Assembly: GCF_964204865.1 (NCBI RefSeq)
Contig: NC_135257.1
Coordinates: forward strand, 5,912,151 to 5,976,150
Length of the DNA: 64,000 nt
Source of the DNA: Styela clava
Lineage: Eukaryota > Chordata > Ascidiacea > Stolidobranchia > Styelidae
Direction: 5' to 3'
A program made the position numbers and the translations under genes. This document shows, piece after piece, positions 26,318 through 38,757 of this stretch. Below the pieces are notes generated by a model that saw only the letters and a list, made by a program, of their open reading frames with translations, had not been told where the DNA came from and made no database searches. How positions within the stretch are numbered: position 1 is the first letter of the stretch; the number at the start of each line of letters is the position of its first letter.

Positions 26318-26443
26318 TATTTGCGAATTGTAAATGCCCTCTCAAAGTTTGCAGAGGCTCGAGTGGTGAATTAGTTTGATCTAATATTGTACATGTTAGC
26401 CTCCCATCCCTACTTTGGCTGCAAAGATTTAAATTTACATGAT
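26215..26443 (-). CDS. semaphorin first coding exon: 5' UTR plus signal peptide
   Basis: The exon has a strong acceptor (TATTTTCAG) at its upper edge and ends at TCAG|GTAAGA. The start at 26317 opens a hydrophobic leader, MFKTLCLLCLILCCRFVIG, with a likely cleavage site just after it, followed by RLPVDVLPINTFTQS. The exon ends in phase 1, as the exon at 21180-21255 needs. Three upstream start codons lie in the leader. An alternative first exon with a poorer leader exists at 21786-21894, also in phase 1. Linking this exon to the semaphorin is an inference from phase and from similarity to mature class 6 N-termini. Confidence 0.6.
26392..26440 (-). promoter_or_regulatory. three upstream start codons in the semaphorin 5' UTR
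   Basis: Reading 5' to 3' on the minus strand, the 5' UTR part of the exon contains ATG TAA (26440-26435, a start codon followed immediately by a stop), then ATG at 26407 with a stop two codons later, then ATG at 26394 with a stop after seven codons. Such short upstream frames usually lower translation of the main frame. The effect here is inferred, and it depends on this being the true first exon. Confidence 0.45.
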
Positions 26444-29400
26444 CTGAAAATATAAGCATAAGAAATAAACAAAAAACGGCAACTTTAGTCAAATATAACA
26501 ACGTGAACTAGAAGTATGTATATATGAATGCTGTAACTATTTAGCCACATTGTACAGTGTATGAATCTGCAATACAAAACAATTGAATTTTACAAAATAT
26601 ATTAAATTCATGAAGTATATTCAGTGGCTAATATTAAAGCACATATTTAAGTACATTTTATGAAATTTTACAAAAAATATTAGATTAAACCAAAATGTGT
26701 TTAAGTTACTTGGCTTTGTTATACCGATATATTGAAACGAAAGCTTGACTTGAGCGGCATCACAAGACTCAGCATTGACGAATTTGCTTATAAATGATAT
26801 TTGCACAGCGCACTAATCAAAATTATAATACGACACTTGCGGATGGGTCATTGGTAAAGTAGGATTCTTAAAAACTACTCAACCGTGTACAAAACTTCAT
26901 TTGTCAAGTGGTTTCTTAGAATTGTCAATATCGTCTTTGCATTTTTACTTGTCTATATCAGTCAAGTAGATGTTCTTGAGAAATTCAGCAACAGCTGTGC
27001 AATGAGTTCCCTTTCTTGACATTCGCCAATAGCCCAATACTATGTTTATGAATTTCATAATGACTGCTATACTTTATCGAAAGGGTAATATTCTTGGTCT
27101 TTATATCATTTCCCAGAAAACGAATTTCTCTGCTAAGATTTATACACAGAAGGATAGCGACATCGACTAAATTAATGCGCGTTTATTGTTGTTATTATTA
27201 TACTGTGAATCAGAGGTGTGCAACCCTTTTAATACATGAGGGCCGGATACAAATAACCGGGTGAAACCGCGGGCCGATCCTTCATTTACGCTTTCTAGTA
27301 GTTCCAGAAACAAAAATTTTGGTTGTTGATCTTGTGGCTTGCGTTGTTTGCACAAACTAGCGTTTAGGGCATTGTAACGTCACAGACATAGATAATAAAT
27401 TGGACTCCGATATCGGCTTTGCAACGCAAAGGAATTACTCACGTATCAGATTAAACCAAGTTAAAAACTTCTCGCAGGCCGCACACCATCTAAAATTTGC
27501 ACTTCCCGGCGGGCCGCATAATTTTTCCTTGTTGGCCGCATTTGGTCCGCGGTCGGCAGGTTGCACACCCCTACTGTAAATCATTGGATTTCCACTGACC
27601 ACAAAATTTGTTTATACGAAGCTTAAATATTAATTTATTAATAATATTTCCTCCGAGATACACATACAAAATTCGGGGATTTGATCCAGAGTTCGTAAGG
27701 TGCGTGTTTGTAGCAAAATGCTTACACGCCACATGTGACAGCTTGTCACAACACAACATAGTGTAGTTGAACTAGTTTTGACGTCGTATTTTGAATACTT
27801 TTAGCCTTTGATTAAAAATTCCAGGCACAATAAATGTATATATATCAGGTAGTAGGCTGCTCATAAAAAGATTTGACATAACGGCCGCCTTACCCAAAAT
27901 ATCAGGGCATAACTATTAATAACCTTTTACGGTAGTTCGAATCTCCACAAACGATCTCTGTACCGAGTACACCAGAAAGTGACTTTAAAAATATAAAAGA
28001 CGGTATTATGCTTCATTAGGTTAGTCAGCGATCAGTGCAAAAAACCGCAGACGGCGGAGAAAGTTTGTTTTCTCGGTTTTGGCTCAAATATGAAAACATC
28101 TTCTAGATTTTCGTGTTGAATTTATTGAAGTTTATACTGTAACCTTCTAATATTTGTTCAAGGCCAGACGGTTTAAATTAAACTTGATACCCATAAAGGT
28201 TAAGTTGTGAGAGGGTATGGGTAGTCAATATCGGCTGTAATTAATATTATTATATACTAAGTTCGCCAAAATACTTTAAATGACTAACTGATGGGCGTAA
28301 CGTACGTTGATTTTGAGATTCATCGAAGTCAATCAGGCATAAAACGTTTTCATATTTTTTATAACAATAAACACGTTTTTGTAATAATTAAATAATTTTT
28401 ATTTTATGCTAACACCTTTTACGTCGAAAGAGCGACACATTTCTACTACATAGTTGAAAAAAATTATGAAATTAAAGTTGCTCGGGTAACATAAATATTG
28501 CATCTAATATGCATTTATGATTTCCAAAATTTTGTTTGGTAGGGAAAAGCAAAATTTGAAACAAGTTGTGAGCCTTGATGAAATACATTAAAAGAAAGAA
28601 TAAACTTCGTGTAGGAGATTAAGAGTTATAACGACTCAATCAAAGTACTAAATGAAAGCTTCCGAAAATATCAAAATCCATACTAACCTGTATTAGAAAC
28701 AGACACCCACCCCTATAATTTTAGCATGCCCTTCTACGACGCCATGGTCTAGTGAATCGCTTTTAACAGCTCTGTGGGGCAGACGCCACACGATGCTAGA
28801 AACTTCAATCTTGCAAGTAAATAATGGAGTCGAGTAGAATTGTTTGACAACCGTCCAAATCCAAATAGTTCCTCAAATTATTATTATCTTCGCTCCAAGT
28901 TTAACGGCGCAAAACCAACCCCTCGACCTCAGTATTTATTCAAAATCACATCCAGCAATTTATGAATGATTTTTCAAATCGCGATTTTACCCCAGTGACG
29001 CAAATGCATTTCATTTCTAGCGTAATCCTGATATCCCTTGTTTGGGAATGAACCTAAGTTAATAAAAGGATGATTTAGGCATTTTATTTATTTCAATTAT
29101 CTCAATATATATAAAAATAAATTTTATATTTTTGAACGCTTAGTTTTCTACGATCGGGAGGTTCTTTGTTTTTATATCACATATATATGTCAATAAAAGA
29201 AAGAGATTCGACAAAAACATTCTAACACTTTGATGGATTTCTTCAATAAAAAAACAGTTTATCACCCACCAAATGGTGTAATAAAATTTAGAAAATTTGA
29301 AATATTTTCTGATGAGGAATCAGCTGCATATTCAATTAAAATTTTATGTAGCATTTCAGAATTGAACATATTTCTATTTATTCCTTCACGCACAAATTTG

Positions 29401-32231
29401 ACACATAATAATCAAAGTTTCTTTTTGTAAGGAAGATTATTTAAAAACAGCAATATCCAATTTCTAATATGCCATCCATTAAATATCCAAATATTCGACA
29501 AGACTGTACTGGGAGATTAACCGATAATTGTATAAACAAGTATGGTCATGGAAATTGTTCAAACTGATTTTTATTGAAAATTTCAATTTATCAAAATTAG
29601 TCCGAGTTGACTCATGCTAAGGTGAATCAGCAGTGTAAAACAACACGGCACAATAACCTCCATTGACTACTTTCATCGGGTCACATTCTCTCCCGCTTAT
29701 AAAACTTTATTTAATATCGTCTCTTTGACTTGGTCAAAAGCAGATATGGATTATGGACGGTCTAACTTCATCTGTTTTACAACAACAGTCGATGTTTGGC
29801 TGTTATATCAAAGTTTTATTGGCACAACTTTACGATGAAACGAGGATATAACGCCCTCGGCTATGTTTAGCCACTTGATGCAACAAACAAGCTTATTTTG
29901 GAAGATTTCGGAGCTACAGATAAGCCTATAGCGTGCGGCTCTCAAACTAGTCGTAGATATAAAGATAGTGTATAAATATCACGTTTTTGAAAATACCAAT
30001 AATAATTCTATCATTAATTCAAAAGGAAAGGGTCGAAATGTTGAATTTATCTTGTTCATCAGAATTACGAGTATAGGTTGGAACATGACACTTTTTTAAT
30101 TTTTCATGGTTCAACCAACTTCAAATAGACACACTAAAATTATATTGACAAAACCGGAGAAATACGAGAAAAATACCAATTCCGCGTGACACAGTATATT
30201 CTTACACTGATATCGATGAGTCCTAGAATTAAATGGGTACAGTTTTCATACGATGATCCAAGAGGTTTTTTATCACCGATGTATGGTACTATCTGTATCA
30301 GATTAATTATCAGTTACTTTCTAGCACCAATGAAAATCTATGCAACTAACTCAAACTGATGAAGGTTCTCCTATTGTCGAGGAAGAAAATACTGTGTCTC
30401 AGCTTATTCTTAAGGAGCAAGATGAACTAACTATTTTCAGGGACCGCAGATAGCTACTCTGCGCGCCACCCCTCAGAGTATCATTGCGTGATTGCCGAGT
30501 ATCCCGACTACATAGGTATATCCAACTCCCTACTGCACTAACCTTTTGGTGTCATTTGCGCGAACTTCACTTTATCAATCGCATTCCCTACCCTAACTCT
30601 TAAATATTATATTTTACTTAGTCGCGCAACTTATGCTCACCATAAGTGATATGACAAAGCCGAGCATCAGGATCTAATTACTGGTCCAATCAATGCTTTT
30701 AGCGAAGCATCTCATATATCTCGATACAGTGCAGTAGTCACCCTAATCTGTATGAAGCGCGAGAAAAACCAGCGTTCCGCAGCATAGCAACATAATTCGT
30801 TTTGGGCGCTAAACTAAACCTCAGATTATTATAGTTGTAAGCATTACTTTCAGCTATATTATAGAGGTAACGTCCTGATAACTGGGGGAGATAATCTATC
30901 TAAAAATAGTTCACGACCCAAGCAGAAAACAACTTCAAAAGTTGAGCATTCACAAACTGATTTCAAAAGTTTACAAGACGCTCGCGTAGTGAGTATTTAC
31001 GCTTGGATGAGTTTTCCGATGTTTGCCTCGGGCTTTTTGTTGGTTTATCGTCTGTATTTTCTCTCGTGTGCTTGGTGAATGAAAAGAATCAAGTGTTATG
31101 CACAATAACGCGGGAACTGTGACTCAAACAAGCCCGTTGCCCCATTCTAGCTTATTTTGTAGCTAAAAATAAAGGAGCGAGAGAGTTGCTGACTTGTTAT
31201 GCGATAAGGTCGCTTTAGTTGAGCAGATCTTACGACGAAAAAGCATCTGCATTTTCCCAAAGGAATGGCTAACCACGGGCTGAGTCTGGCCCCAGTTCAG
31301 ATGGATTTTAATTTGCAAATGGCATAAAATTCATTGCAAGAAAATAGTGAATTATCAAAGATCAAAATGTTTTGTACGACATATTGATTATATATTCTTT
31401 AAAAATATCGGAAAATATAGAAATAGAAGCATTGGCAGGAATTTTCGATGAAGAGCCAAGTTAGAACGCAACAGTTAGGCAGGGGTTCCGACCCTCAAAC
31501 CACCCATATATGGTCGGCATAATGGATTTCATCGTATTTATCTGAAATATTTTACGTCAATATTCAGAAGATTGTGTCTACAACAGAAAAGGTCGAAAAA
31601 AAAACTTACAACAAAATCAAGTGGACTGACGCCCCTACGTTCTAAGCCGGTTATCGTGCAGGGACTACCAAGGTTAGAATATTTGATTGAAAATAATTTA
31701 ATGTCACTATCGGTGAATGCCGTATGCTTCTGTCGAACTATATGACATCTCTCACTAGAAATAGATAATTAGTAGCGATTGTATTAATAATTAAAGAATC
31801 ATCAAATGAAATGGAGTCTCCTCTTCACTCGTAGCAAAAGTGATTCTTCCATGAAAATATGTTTGGGAAGATTTGAAGGTGGCTTGGCCATCCACGCCGT
31901 TACAAGGTCAGCCTCAAGGAGCGAAGAACATTGCTTTGTGATTAGATGTTTGTCTTTGATGTTAAGATGTGTTTTGGGAACTCTGTTTCTGCTGTATAAG
32001 CAGCTATGTCAAAAATCCATCTTCAATTCTACAGTTTTCAACACGACTGATAATGGTGTCAATAAATTGCGACAGGTCGAAAACAGTATATATCTCAAAT
32101 TTAAAAAAGCACGCACTCATAAAATAAATCAATTATAATTAAATATAATATCAATAACTAAATAAACACAATGAATAATACATGGTGTACAAAATGAGTT
32201 TGGATATCAATATTTTCAACACGGAAAAAAA
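26444..32231. other. intergenic region between the semaphorin and Kv genes
   Basis: The stretch has no supported gene. It contains the hAT-type element at 27211-27576. A short plus-strand frame at 30340-30453 has an acidic, protein-like composition but no context. The upper part presumably holds the Kv gene's 3' UTR; the lower end abuts the semaphorin 5' exon and should carry its promoter. Confidence 0.5.
27211..27576. mobile_element. non-autonomous hAT-type transposon (366 bp)
   Basis: The left end begins CAGAGGTGTGCAACC and the reverse complement of the right end begins CAGTAGGGGTGTGCAACC. Both carry the CAG...GGTGTGCAAC terminus found in many hAT elements. Subterminal GGGCCGG, GCGGGCCG and GGCCGCA blocks, typical of this group, recur inside in both orientations. 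Flanking 8-mers (CTGTGAAT and TAAATCAT) are not identical, so a target duplication is uncertain. No transposase frame fits in 366 bases. Confidence 0.7.
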
Positions 32232-32507
32232 TCACGCAATAGATTCTTCGCAAAGTGTACAACGACATTGATTATGCAATCTAACGGTATTTTCAGAATC
32301 AGGAAAAATCGATGTTGCCGAGGAACGTCGAGAATCGGTTTTTAGAATACGTCGAGTATCCGAAGATTTTGACTCGTTAAATAATATATTTCTTGCTCTC
32401 TGAGTTACGCTCATTTTTCTTGTAGTGCTACTTATTGAAACCTTATGTTCTTGTTTGATTCCCATAATAGAAGTTCTGCCATTTTCTTCAAAAGACAAAT
32501 CCAGTTC
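32232..32507 (-). CDS. Kv subunit C-terminal exon
   Basis: The exon starts in phase 0 after GGTTTTAG and encodes a 91-residue cytosolic tail rich in Ser, Arg and Lys (STTRKMSV, RRILKTDSRRSS), offering several basic-directed phosphorylation sites. It ends CRCTLCEESIA with TGA at 32232-32234. The tail is much shorter than that of Kv2 channels, another point in common with silent subunits. Confidence 0.9.
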   Translation of the reverse strand, partial: ELDLSFEENGRTSIMGIKQEHKVSISSTTRKMSVTQRARNILFNESKSSDTRRILKTDSRRSSATSIFPDSENTVRLHNQCRCTLCEESIA

Positions 32508-35500
32508 CTAAAACCAAAATAATTTTCAATTCATGTACTCCAACCATTTGGAACAAGTATTCGTATATGTGGTGTATATATATATCTATACACGGCTATT
32601 GTCTTCTAGAATCTAGATCAGTGACTTTTAACATTATGATTACGTTTCGCACTTTTATCAAACGAAGTTCGCTCGGAATTGTATCTCCTATAACTGAACT
32701 TTATCATTTATCCATTTTAGAGCACATGGCTACGTAATTAGAAATGTCATTATTACGTAACTCTCACGGAGGGACCTGTTCCTATACCCAGAAGTTACCA
32801 CAAATCAGTAAATGAATTCACTTCGGAGTTTACTACTAACGTTTACCTTCCGTTTCATTGTCCGTTTATAAGCGCATTCGATTTCTTGAGTTCTTGTATA
32901 GAAGTACGTGAAGTTTGCAATTATGGGATGGATTGGGACTCCAATTGCTAAAACACCGATCAAAAATGCCATTGATGCAATGATTTTACCTGAATGTGAA
33001 CATTATTATCTGTTTTTGTCGTCATCTGCATAAAATATTTGTACAACAGTAAAGTTAGTTGCAGTGCATCAAAGTATATGACCAACCTGTGGCTGAATCA
33101 GGAGTAATGTCGCCGTATCCAACGGTGGTGACAGTAATAGTGGCCCACCAGAATGAATCGCCAAGATGTCTAAATTTTTCATCTTCAAAGCTGTATTCTA
33201 ATGTGGCCAATAAAATCTGAAAATATAGAAATATTGATACATAGAAATATGTTTTGAATTTCGATAAATTTCACATGGACAAGCTGCTAACGGATACCGC
33301 CAACCAACGTAATATAAATATTATATTAATCCGCAGCATTTGGAGAATGTTTCTGTACCAATAATGCAAATACTATAGTATATAATGTGAGCATATTAGC
33401 AAATTAATGATTGGAAACTGCGATTTTTGAGTAGTCAGGCAGTAGAATATTTTTTACCATACTAAAATACTATTTGTACGAACAAAATGAGGAAAAAATA
33501 TGGCGCGAAAAACCATTACTGGTTGTCGAGCAGCGACACCCTTGGTTAAATCTAAAATTAATTTCACTTTAGCATAGGACATTCAGTGAGACTGAACGCA
33601 TGTGAAAAGGCGTAGTTATTTTTACTTTGGAACTTAATGAAAGCTTTTCATTACTTTACTGTTACGAAACACATAGCTCCATCAGAAAGAAAGCACTTAT
33701 TTATTAATTCTAATTTATTGTTCACGTAAATAGCGATACATTACTCTTGTTCGTGCTATGTACTCACAATTCCAATAACGAAATACATTCCCAATAAAGC
33801 TAGTTCAGTCGAACTTCGCACGAATGTTTTGCAAAGAACTTGGAGTCCTGCTGAATGCCGACCAAGTCTGAGCACTCTCATAACCCGCATGACTCGGAAA
33901 ATCTGAAATATAGATGGCTGGAACATGGAGTTAATAACGCATTGATAATATTCGAATATATTTATCTAACTGTATATGTGTATATACCGACTAATGACAG
34001 AGATCGACAAAAGATTGCTGATATGAATCCACAACCGAATGCAATGCGTTTTATGTTGATACGGGCACCGTTGTTATGTAAATATCATCCTTCAAGGAAT
34101 ATTCATGAGAATATGAAATTCCTTAATAATTTCCCATCAATGCTTCAGAGAAATTAACCTTTTTCGTTGGTATTACAAAGAATTTATTTCATTTTGGTTT
34201 AATGTTGGCTTATGTGAAGGCATGAGATAAGCTTCAAGAGCCGCGTCGCATATATAGTCACAGACGAATGAATTTTCTGATTGTTTTTTTGCAACACAGA
34301 GCAGTATTTATCTACAGCTTCAACTCTTGTTCTCTGTTCAGTAAAGAAAATAACGAAAAAACACATTGCCAATCCTAATAATTACTTTAGTCGCCAAATT
34401 TAAATACTATAAACTTTGAATTGCGATACATACTTGGAGAAGATGAGAGACAGACTCTAGTTCTTGATGATTTCCACTACTGTGTGTGAAGTATAGCTGA
34501 ACAAAGAACGGCATTATTGTGATAAGGTCAATCAAGTTCATGATCTGGCGAATGTAAAGAAGTTTCTTCGGCGAAATAATAAGACGGACCAAATATTCAA
34601 ATGTAAACCAAGTGATGCAAACCTGTGAATGCAAATACGATATAACAAGTTTTGTAAAAAGAATGTTGTTTCAATAGCTTGGGTTTTATTCTATCACTGC
34701 CGAAATGTAACGATCCATACTAATCTTTTGCGTTATAAGCTAATTCAAATATCATCATAAATGTTGTACACTTTTGAGAACTTTGAGTCGTCATTTTATT
34801 ATACTATTCCTAATGATTCATAACATGAAATCACTTCAGAATATGATATTCGAATCTGATATCGTTTTTATCACGTTCTCAGTGCTTTCCTTCACTTCTA
34901 TACATTTATTTATTTTGAAATAACGTCACCTTTTCTATCGTTTCAATTACTGGATTTTCGATTTCATTTCCATAAGAATCCTTTGATTGAAAACAGTGAA
35001 GAGTTCCAAGTACAAAAGTAGATAATGAAATAACGATGAATCCGACTGAAACAACAGCCCATATTTTGCCGATAAAACAGGAAGAAGGTTCGACAAACAT
35101 ACCCCACATATACCATCGAATCTGCAAAATAAAAAGTTTGAGATAAATTACAATTGATTCTATAAACTTTCGATTTAATATTATTTAAACATCGTTTTGG
35201 TGGTGATTTTATGCAGATTCAGTGGTAAAAAATACAAGGAAGGTGCAACTGAAATATAACAACACAGATATACGACAATATACACAAACTATCATTTCTT
35301 GTTTTGTTTCGAAATAGAAGGTTTTTACGTATTGACTTGCTTTTATTGCAAATGGAATGGGTAAGAATTCTGTTCAATTTAGTCTTGGCACGAAAATGGG
35401 CGGAGGATGTATTTGACTGACTATATGCACTGTCATATGCACCACATACTGAATATTTAAATACATTTATAGATGATATAGGTAGCCTACTAAAGTGTGG

Positions 35501-38500
35501 CGTTACATCGCAAAAGTGGGGGGAGGGTGGTGAAATTTGATGAGGTTTGTAGTGAAATCACTGAGTATAAAAGTAAAAGGGAATTTAGAAAAAAAGACTT
35601 CTTTGCTCTTGGATACCAAAACTATATGGAACCAATTGCTCAAGATGCTCACACGATTATTTGAGGCCATCACCTGTTAAGTCATTTTACTTGAACCCAG
35701 CTCTATTGTTCCCACTTTGTTACATTTGACCCAATTATTCTACTTGTCTCACAGTTCTGAGAGGGCAGGTATATATATATATATATATTGTGGGGCAAAT
35801 GCTATGATTAAGTAAGCAAATGAAGTGGAATTTATACTATATTCTGAGTTACGATAGAGATAATACGTTAGCCGAAGGTTAGAGTATTCATATAAAATGA
35901 TAGTCATGTAATTGAGACATGTGTGGTCGCAACATATTTGAGACTCCCCGCAAATGGACGTGGGAAAGAGTTAGGTGTATAGTACTATTACAAAAATGCT
36001 CTTGGATGGATCTTCTGAAATAATTATGCACTAGGATGCTAACGACGTTTGCTATATATATATATATAAGTTTTGCCGTAAAATAGATTCAATCAATAAT
36101 GCGAAATAAGAATCAATTTTATCCTCGTTGATTGCTCGTGGAACGGATTGATGACTTCATGTTTTCAGCGTGAAATGAAGATTGATAGAAACAAGTCAAT
36201 ATAGACAATATAGTACTCCTTGCAGGAGTCTTGCCTTTTGGCATATGTGGTCTGAACTATAACAATCGAGCTTTAAACAAGAGACGTATGCTCTTATATA
36301 TGATCATCAACGTGGTATCTTTACCAGAAAATACGCCTTCTGTTCAGCACTAGCTCGACGGAATCTATGAGGCAAAAGCGTACCAATTTATACAGAAACA
36401 TGATAATGAAAATTTGCTCATTCCTTCAATCTGCGACTAAGTTTTTTAAAAAATTCAACGAATTCAAGTATTTGTATATAGCATCTTACATCAACTAATA
36501 TATAAATTACCTTTGAAAGGTTTTGCAGTGCATCTTTACAATTGTTGATGTGGGTGAAAATCAATTCTGCTTTTTCAGTTTTGTACGTTTTCTCTTCAAC
36601 CTTGTTTCGTACTTCAACATCCAACTCATCGACAAAAGTCGAGGCCGATTTAAAACGTTGCTGGCAACATACATCAAACTGTGCGTCTTCAACAGCCCAA
36701 TAACGTTTTTCGTCCGCAAATCGTAAAGGACATAATGATCGTGGAAGGTGGATACTGACTGTGAAAATAATGGCAAATTGAAAAGCATATTTTGATGCTC
36801 TGAAAAATAGTAAACGAGAAACAATGTTGAGTTTTTGTAGTTCCTCATGTAGCAACAATTCTGTGATAGAGCTTGAATTTATGTTGACATTACAAATTAT
36901 TGGGCACAAAGTGTTCGGATAGATCGCATTGCTGAATTATTTTTGTCGCGACAAAATCCTGCGGGGGACGATGTATCAATTCTAAATGTGGTTATTTTTG
37001 CGCATAATACGCCACCTTGTGCCATTTCGTCAGGTTCATCCGTCATCATTCGATGTCGATGTGGATCGTTACGGGAATGGGACTGGATTTGTATAATTTT
37101 GATTTAAATGGCTTAGGATAAAGATAAAAGAGTTTGTGTACTTCGCGTTGGCTACTGCGATTAGTGGTAGTTGAACACTCGTGTTTATAAAATTGTGAAT
37201 TGTTCATATGGCACAATATTCGCTCCCGGTTTTGCGATCTTGCATAATACATAACGTTCTTAAATACTTCGAATACGCCTGCTAAGTTTGTAACTAGTCA
37301 TGAGATTTCAAGTACTAATCTCAAGTGGATTTTGAATCAAATTTATTTTGATAGGATTCCGAACTGTAATGTGGACACACCCGATATACCGTATATCCAA
37401 TATATCATTGAATTTATTGTTGTCAGGATTACGTCGGTTTTATACACTCATAATAAATCTGATTGCAATATATATCAGTAAGACAAATGGCATTCTAGCT
37501 GTATAAATTGAGAACTAAATAATATTTTGTAGAAACCCCCAGCCAATTGAACAACAGCGCCCGTGACGAGCGTATCCATTCTCCACAGCACTACTTCAAT
37601 TAGTGCGTTATAATCACATTATAAAAAAAGCAAGTAAGTGTGAGGTAACATAACAAAAACATATAATGAAAACCAATAAATAAATACGTACTTCCTTCGT
37701 AACATTTTAAAATAAGGCGAAAAGAATCTGGATCTCTATCAAAGTAAAATACGTCGTCGTCCTCGTCGTACCCGTCACTCAACAAATCGATGCATTTGTC
37801 GAAATTCCTGGAGAAATAAGTGAAAATTTCTCAAATTGAGCATGTTCGTTTTAGTAGTTTGCAACAGACTGTATAGTGGGCACTATCGTATAGCTCGCTA
37901 GTTATTTGAAAATAATAAATTATGAAGAACGATTCATAAATATTATCAAATTGAAATAAAACCGTTTCCGTTCATTGTATGCTATCACAAAGCTGAACCA
38001 TATGGTGCTTTTGTCAAAGTAGACGAATATACATACCTGAATGGTTTTGCTGGATATATATATTGTTACACGGTATTTTCATAATATCGTCAGTTTATCA
38101 AACTTCACGAATCAGCGAAACATTCATAAAATAGCGATATAATCCTTTTCTTATAAGGAAATTTGTTCAAAGAAATGTCACGCGCACTCACTCAGAATTA
38201 TAGAAGATTGATCTCTGAGCGAAGTTACGGGCAAAGAGCTACTGAGAATAGGCTATAAATCATTATAGTGCGAAATTGCGCGTTAGTAAATGCCAATTGA
38301 CGCGAGTCGTAAAGCAGTTCATGTATTGAAATTCTTGGAAAATAGACTCTGGACATATATTTTTTTTGTATGGTAAATATGCTGACAGTGAACGGGTGAG
38401 ATCTCACAGGCAATCGAGTTTGACGACTCCAACCTTTTTTTGATGAATTCCGAAAGTTAGAAGAACATCATAATATCTGTAAAATGGGCACAGCGATGCA

Positions 38501-38757
38501 ACATTTCTTCGATGAAAAATGTTTGCAGTATGGTCGCCAATGATGTTTGATATTCTTTTTTGAATCCAGCCTAGAAAGTTTATTATTTCCACAGAAGCAC
38601 CAACTTACCTGCAGTCTCGTAATCTACATAGTCTGCTCAGTGGATATCTGTCGAGTTTACTTTTGTTCGCTACAAAATTAATCCCACCCACATTTAAATT
38701 AATAAAATCGTTTGGTTCCTCTTTGCGACCGAAGAATAATGTCCTCGCAAACGACAT
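32232..38757 (-). CDS. voltage-gated K+ channel alpha subunit, Kv2/silent (Kv5/6/8/9) type
   Basis: This is a complete nine-exon gene for 525 residues: 38609-38757, 37692-37807, 36511-36758, 34930-35121, 34434-34622, 33768-33902, 33087-33216, 32847-32989, 32232-32507; all phases join. Order: T1 tetramerisation domain (FINLNVGGINF, LSRLCRLRDCRN, FYFDRDPDSFR, then H-x5-C and CC of the zinc site), S1 (about 190-213), S2-S3 (VCITWFTFEYLVRLI, NLIDLITIMPFFV), S4 with Arg at every third position (301-313), pore with TVGYGD (374-379) and S6. The start at 38757 is the first ATG after an in-frame stop. The zinc site and the S1-S4 sequence fit the Kv2 branch; the altered S6 gate (PIH instead of PXP) fits electrically silent subunits that act only with Kv2-type partners. 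The latter role is inferred. Confidence 0.95.
32847..33216 (-). CDS. Kv subunit pore and S6 exons 7-8
   Basis: Exon 33087-33216 carries the pore helix WWATITVTT and the filter TVGYGD, so K+ selectivity should be normal. Exon 32847-32989 carries S6, IIASMAFLIGVLAIGVPIHP then IIANF. In Kv1-Kv4 the S6 kink is Pro-X-Pro; here the aligned residues are P405-I406-H407, with a proline displaced to 408. Loss of the second proline is a recognised feature of silent Kv subunits. Confidence 0.94.
33768..35121 (-). CDS. Kv subunit voltage-sensor exons 4-6 (S1-S4)
   Basis: Exon 34930-35121 encodes S1 (IWAVVSVGFIVISLSTFVLG). Exon 34434-34622 encodes S2 with its Phe and acidic residue (WFTFEYLVRLI) and S3 with the conserved Asp (NLIDLITIMPFF). 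Exon 33768-33902 encodes S4 as R-V-M-R-V-M-R-V-L-R-L-G-R, then the S4-S5 linker and the start of S5. Five regularly spaced arginines suggest an intact voltage sensor. Confidence 0.94.
35730..35950. repeat. related copy of the fold-back repeat family
   Basis: The order CTTGTCTCACA...TGGGGCAAATG...AAGCAAATGAAGTGGAATT...TTGAGACA matches the outer parts of the 3355-3680 element, but the 43-base inner arms are missing and an (AT)n run sits at 35770-35789. It lies inside a Kv intron. Confidence 0.5.
36511..38757 (-). CDS. Kv subunit T1-domain exons 1-3
   Basis: Exons 38609-38757, 37692-37807 and 36511-36758 encode residues 1-171: a short N-terminus, the T1 domain and the T1-S1 linker. Kv2-4-type zinc ligands are visible as H-x5-C (HLPRSLC) and the CC of FDVCCQQRF. 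The linker is charged and Lys/Glu-rich. T1 decides which subunits assemble together, and its Kv2-like form supports assembly within that branch. Confidence 0.93.

Noticed and set aside
30340..30453. 37-residue acidic frame (MQLTQTDEGSPIVEEENTVS)
   Set aside because: The composition is protein-like, but it has no splice partners, domain or conserved context.
31480..31520. Possible hAT end GCAGGGGTTCCGACCC
   Set aside because: It has no inverted partner nearby, and the sequence differs from the other hAT ends seen.
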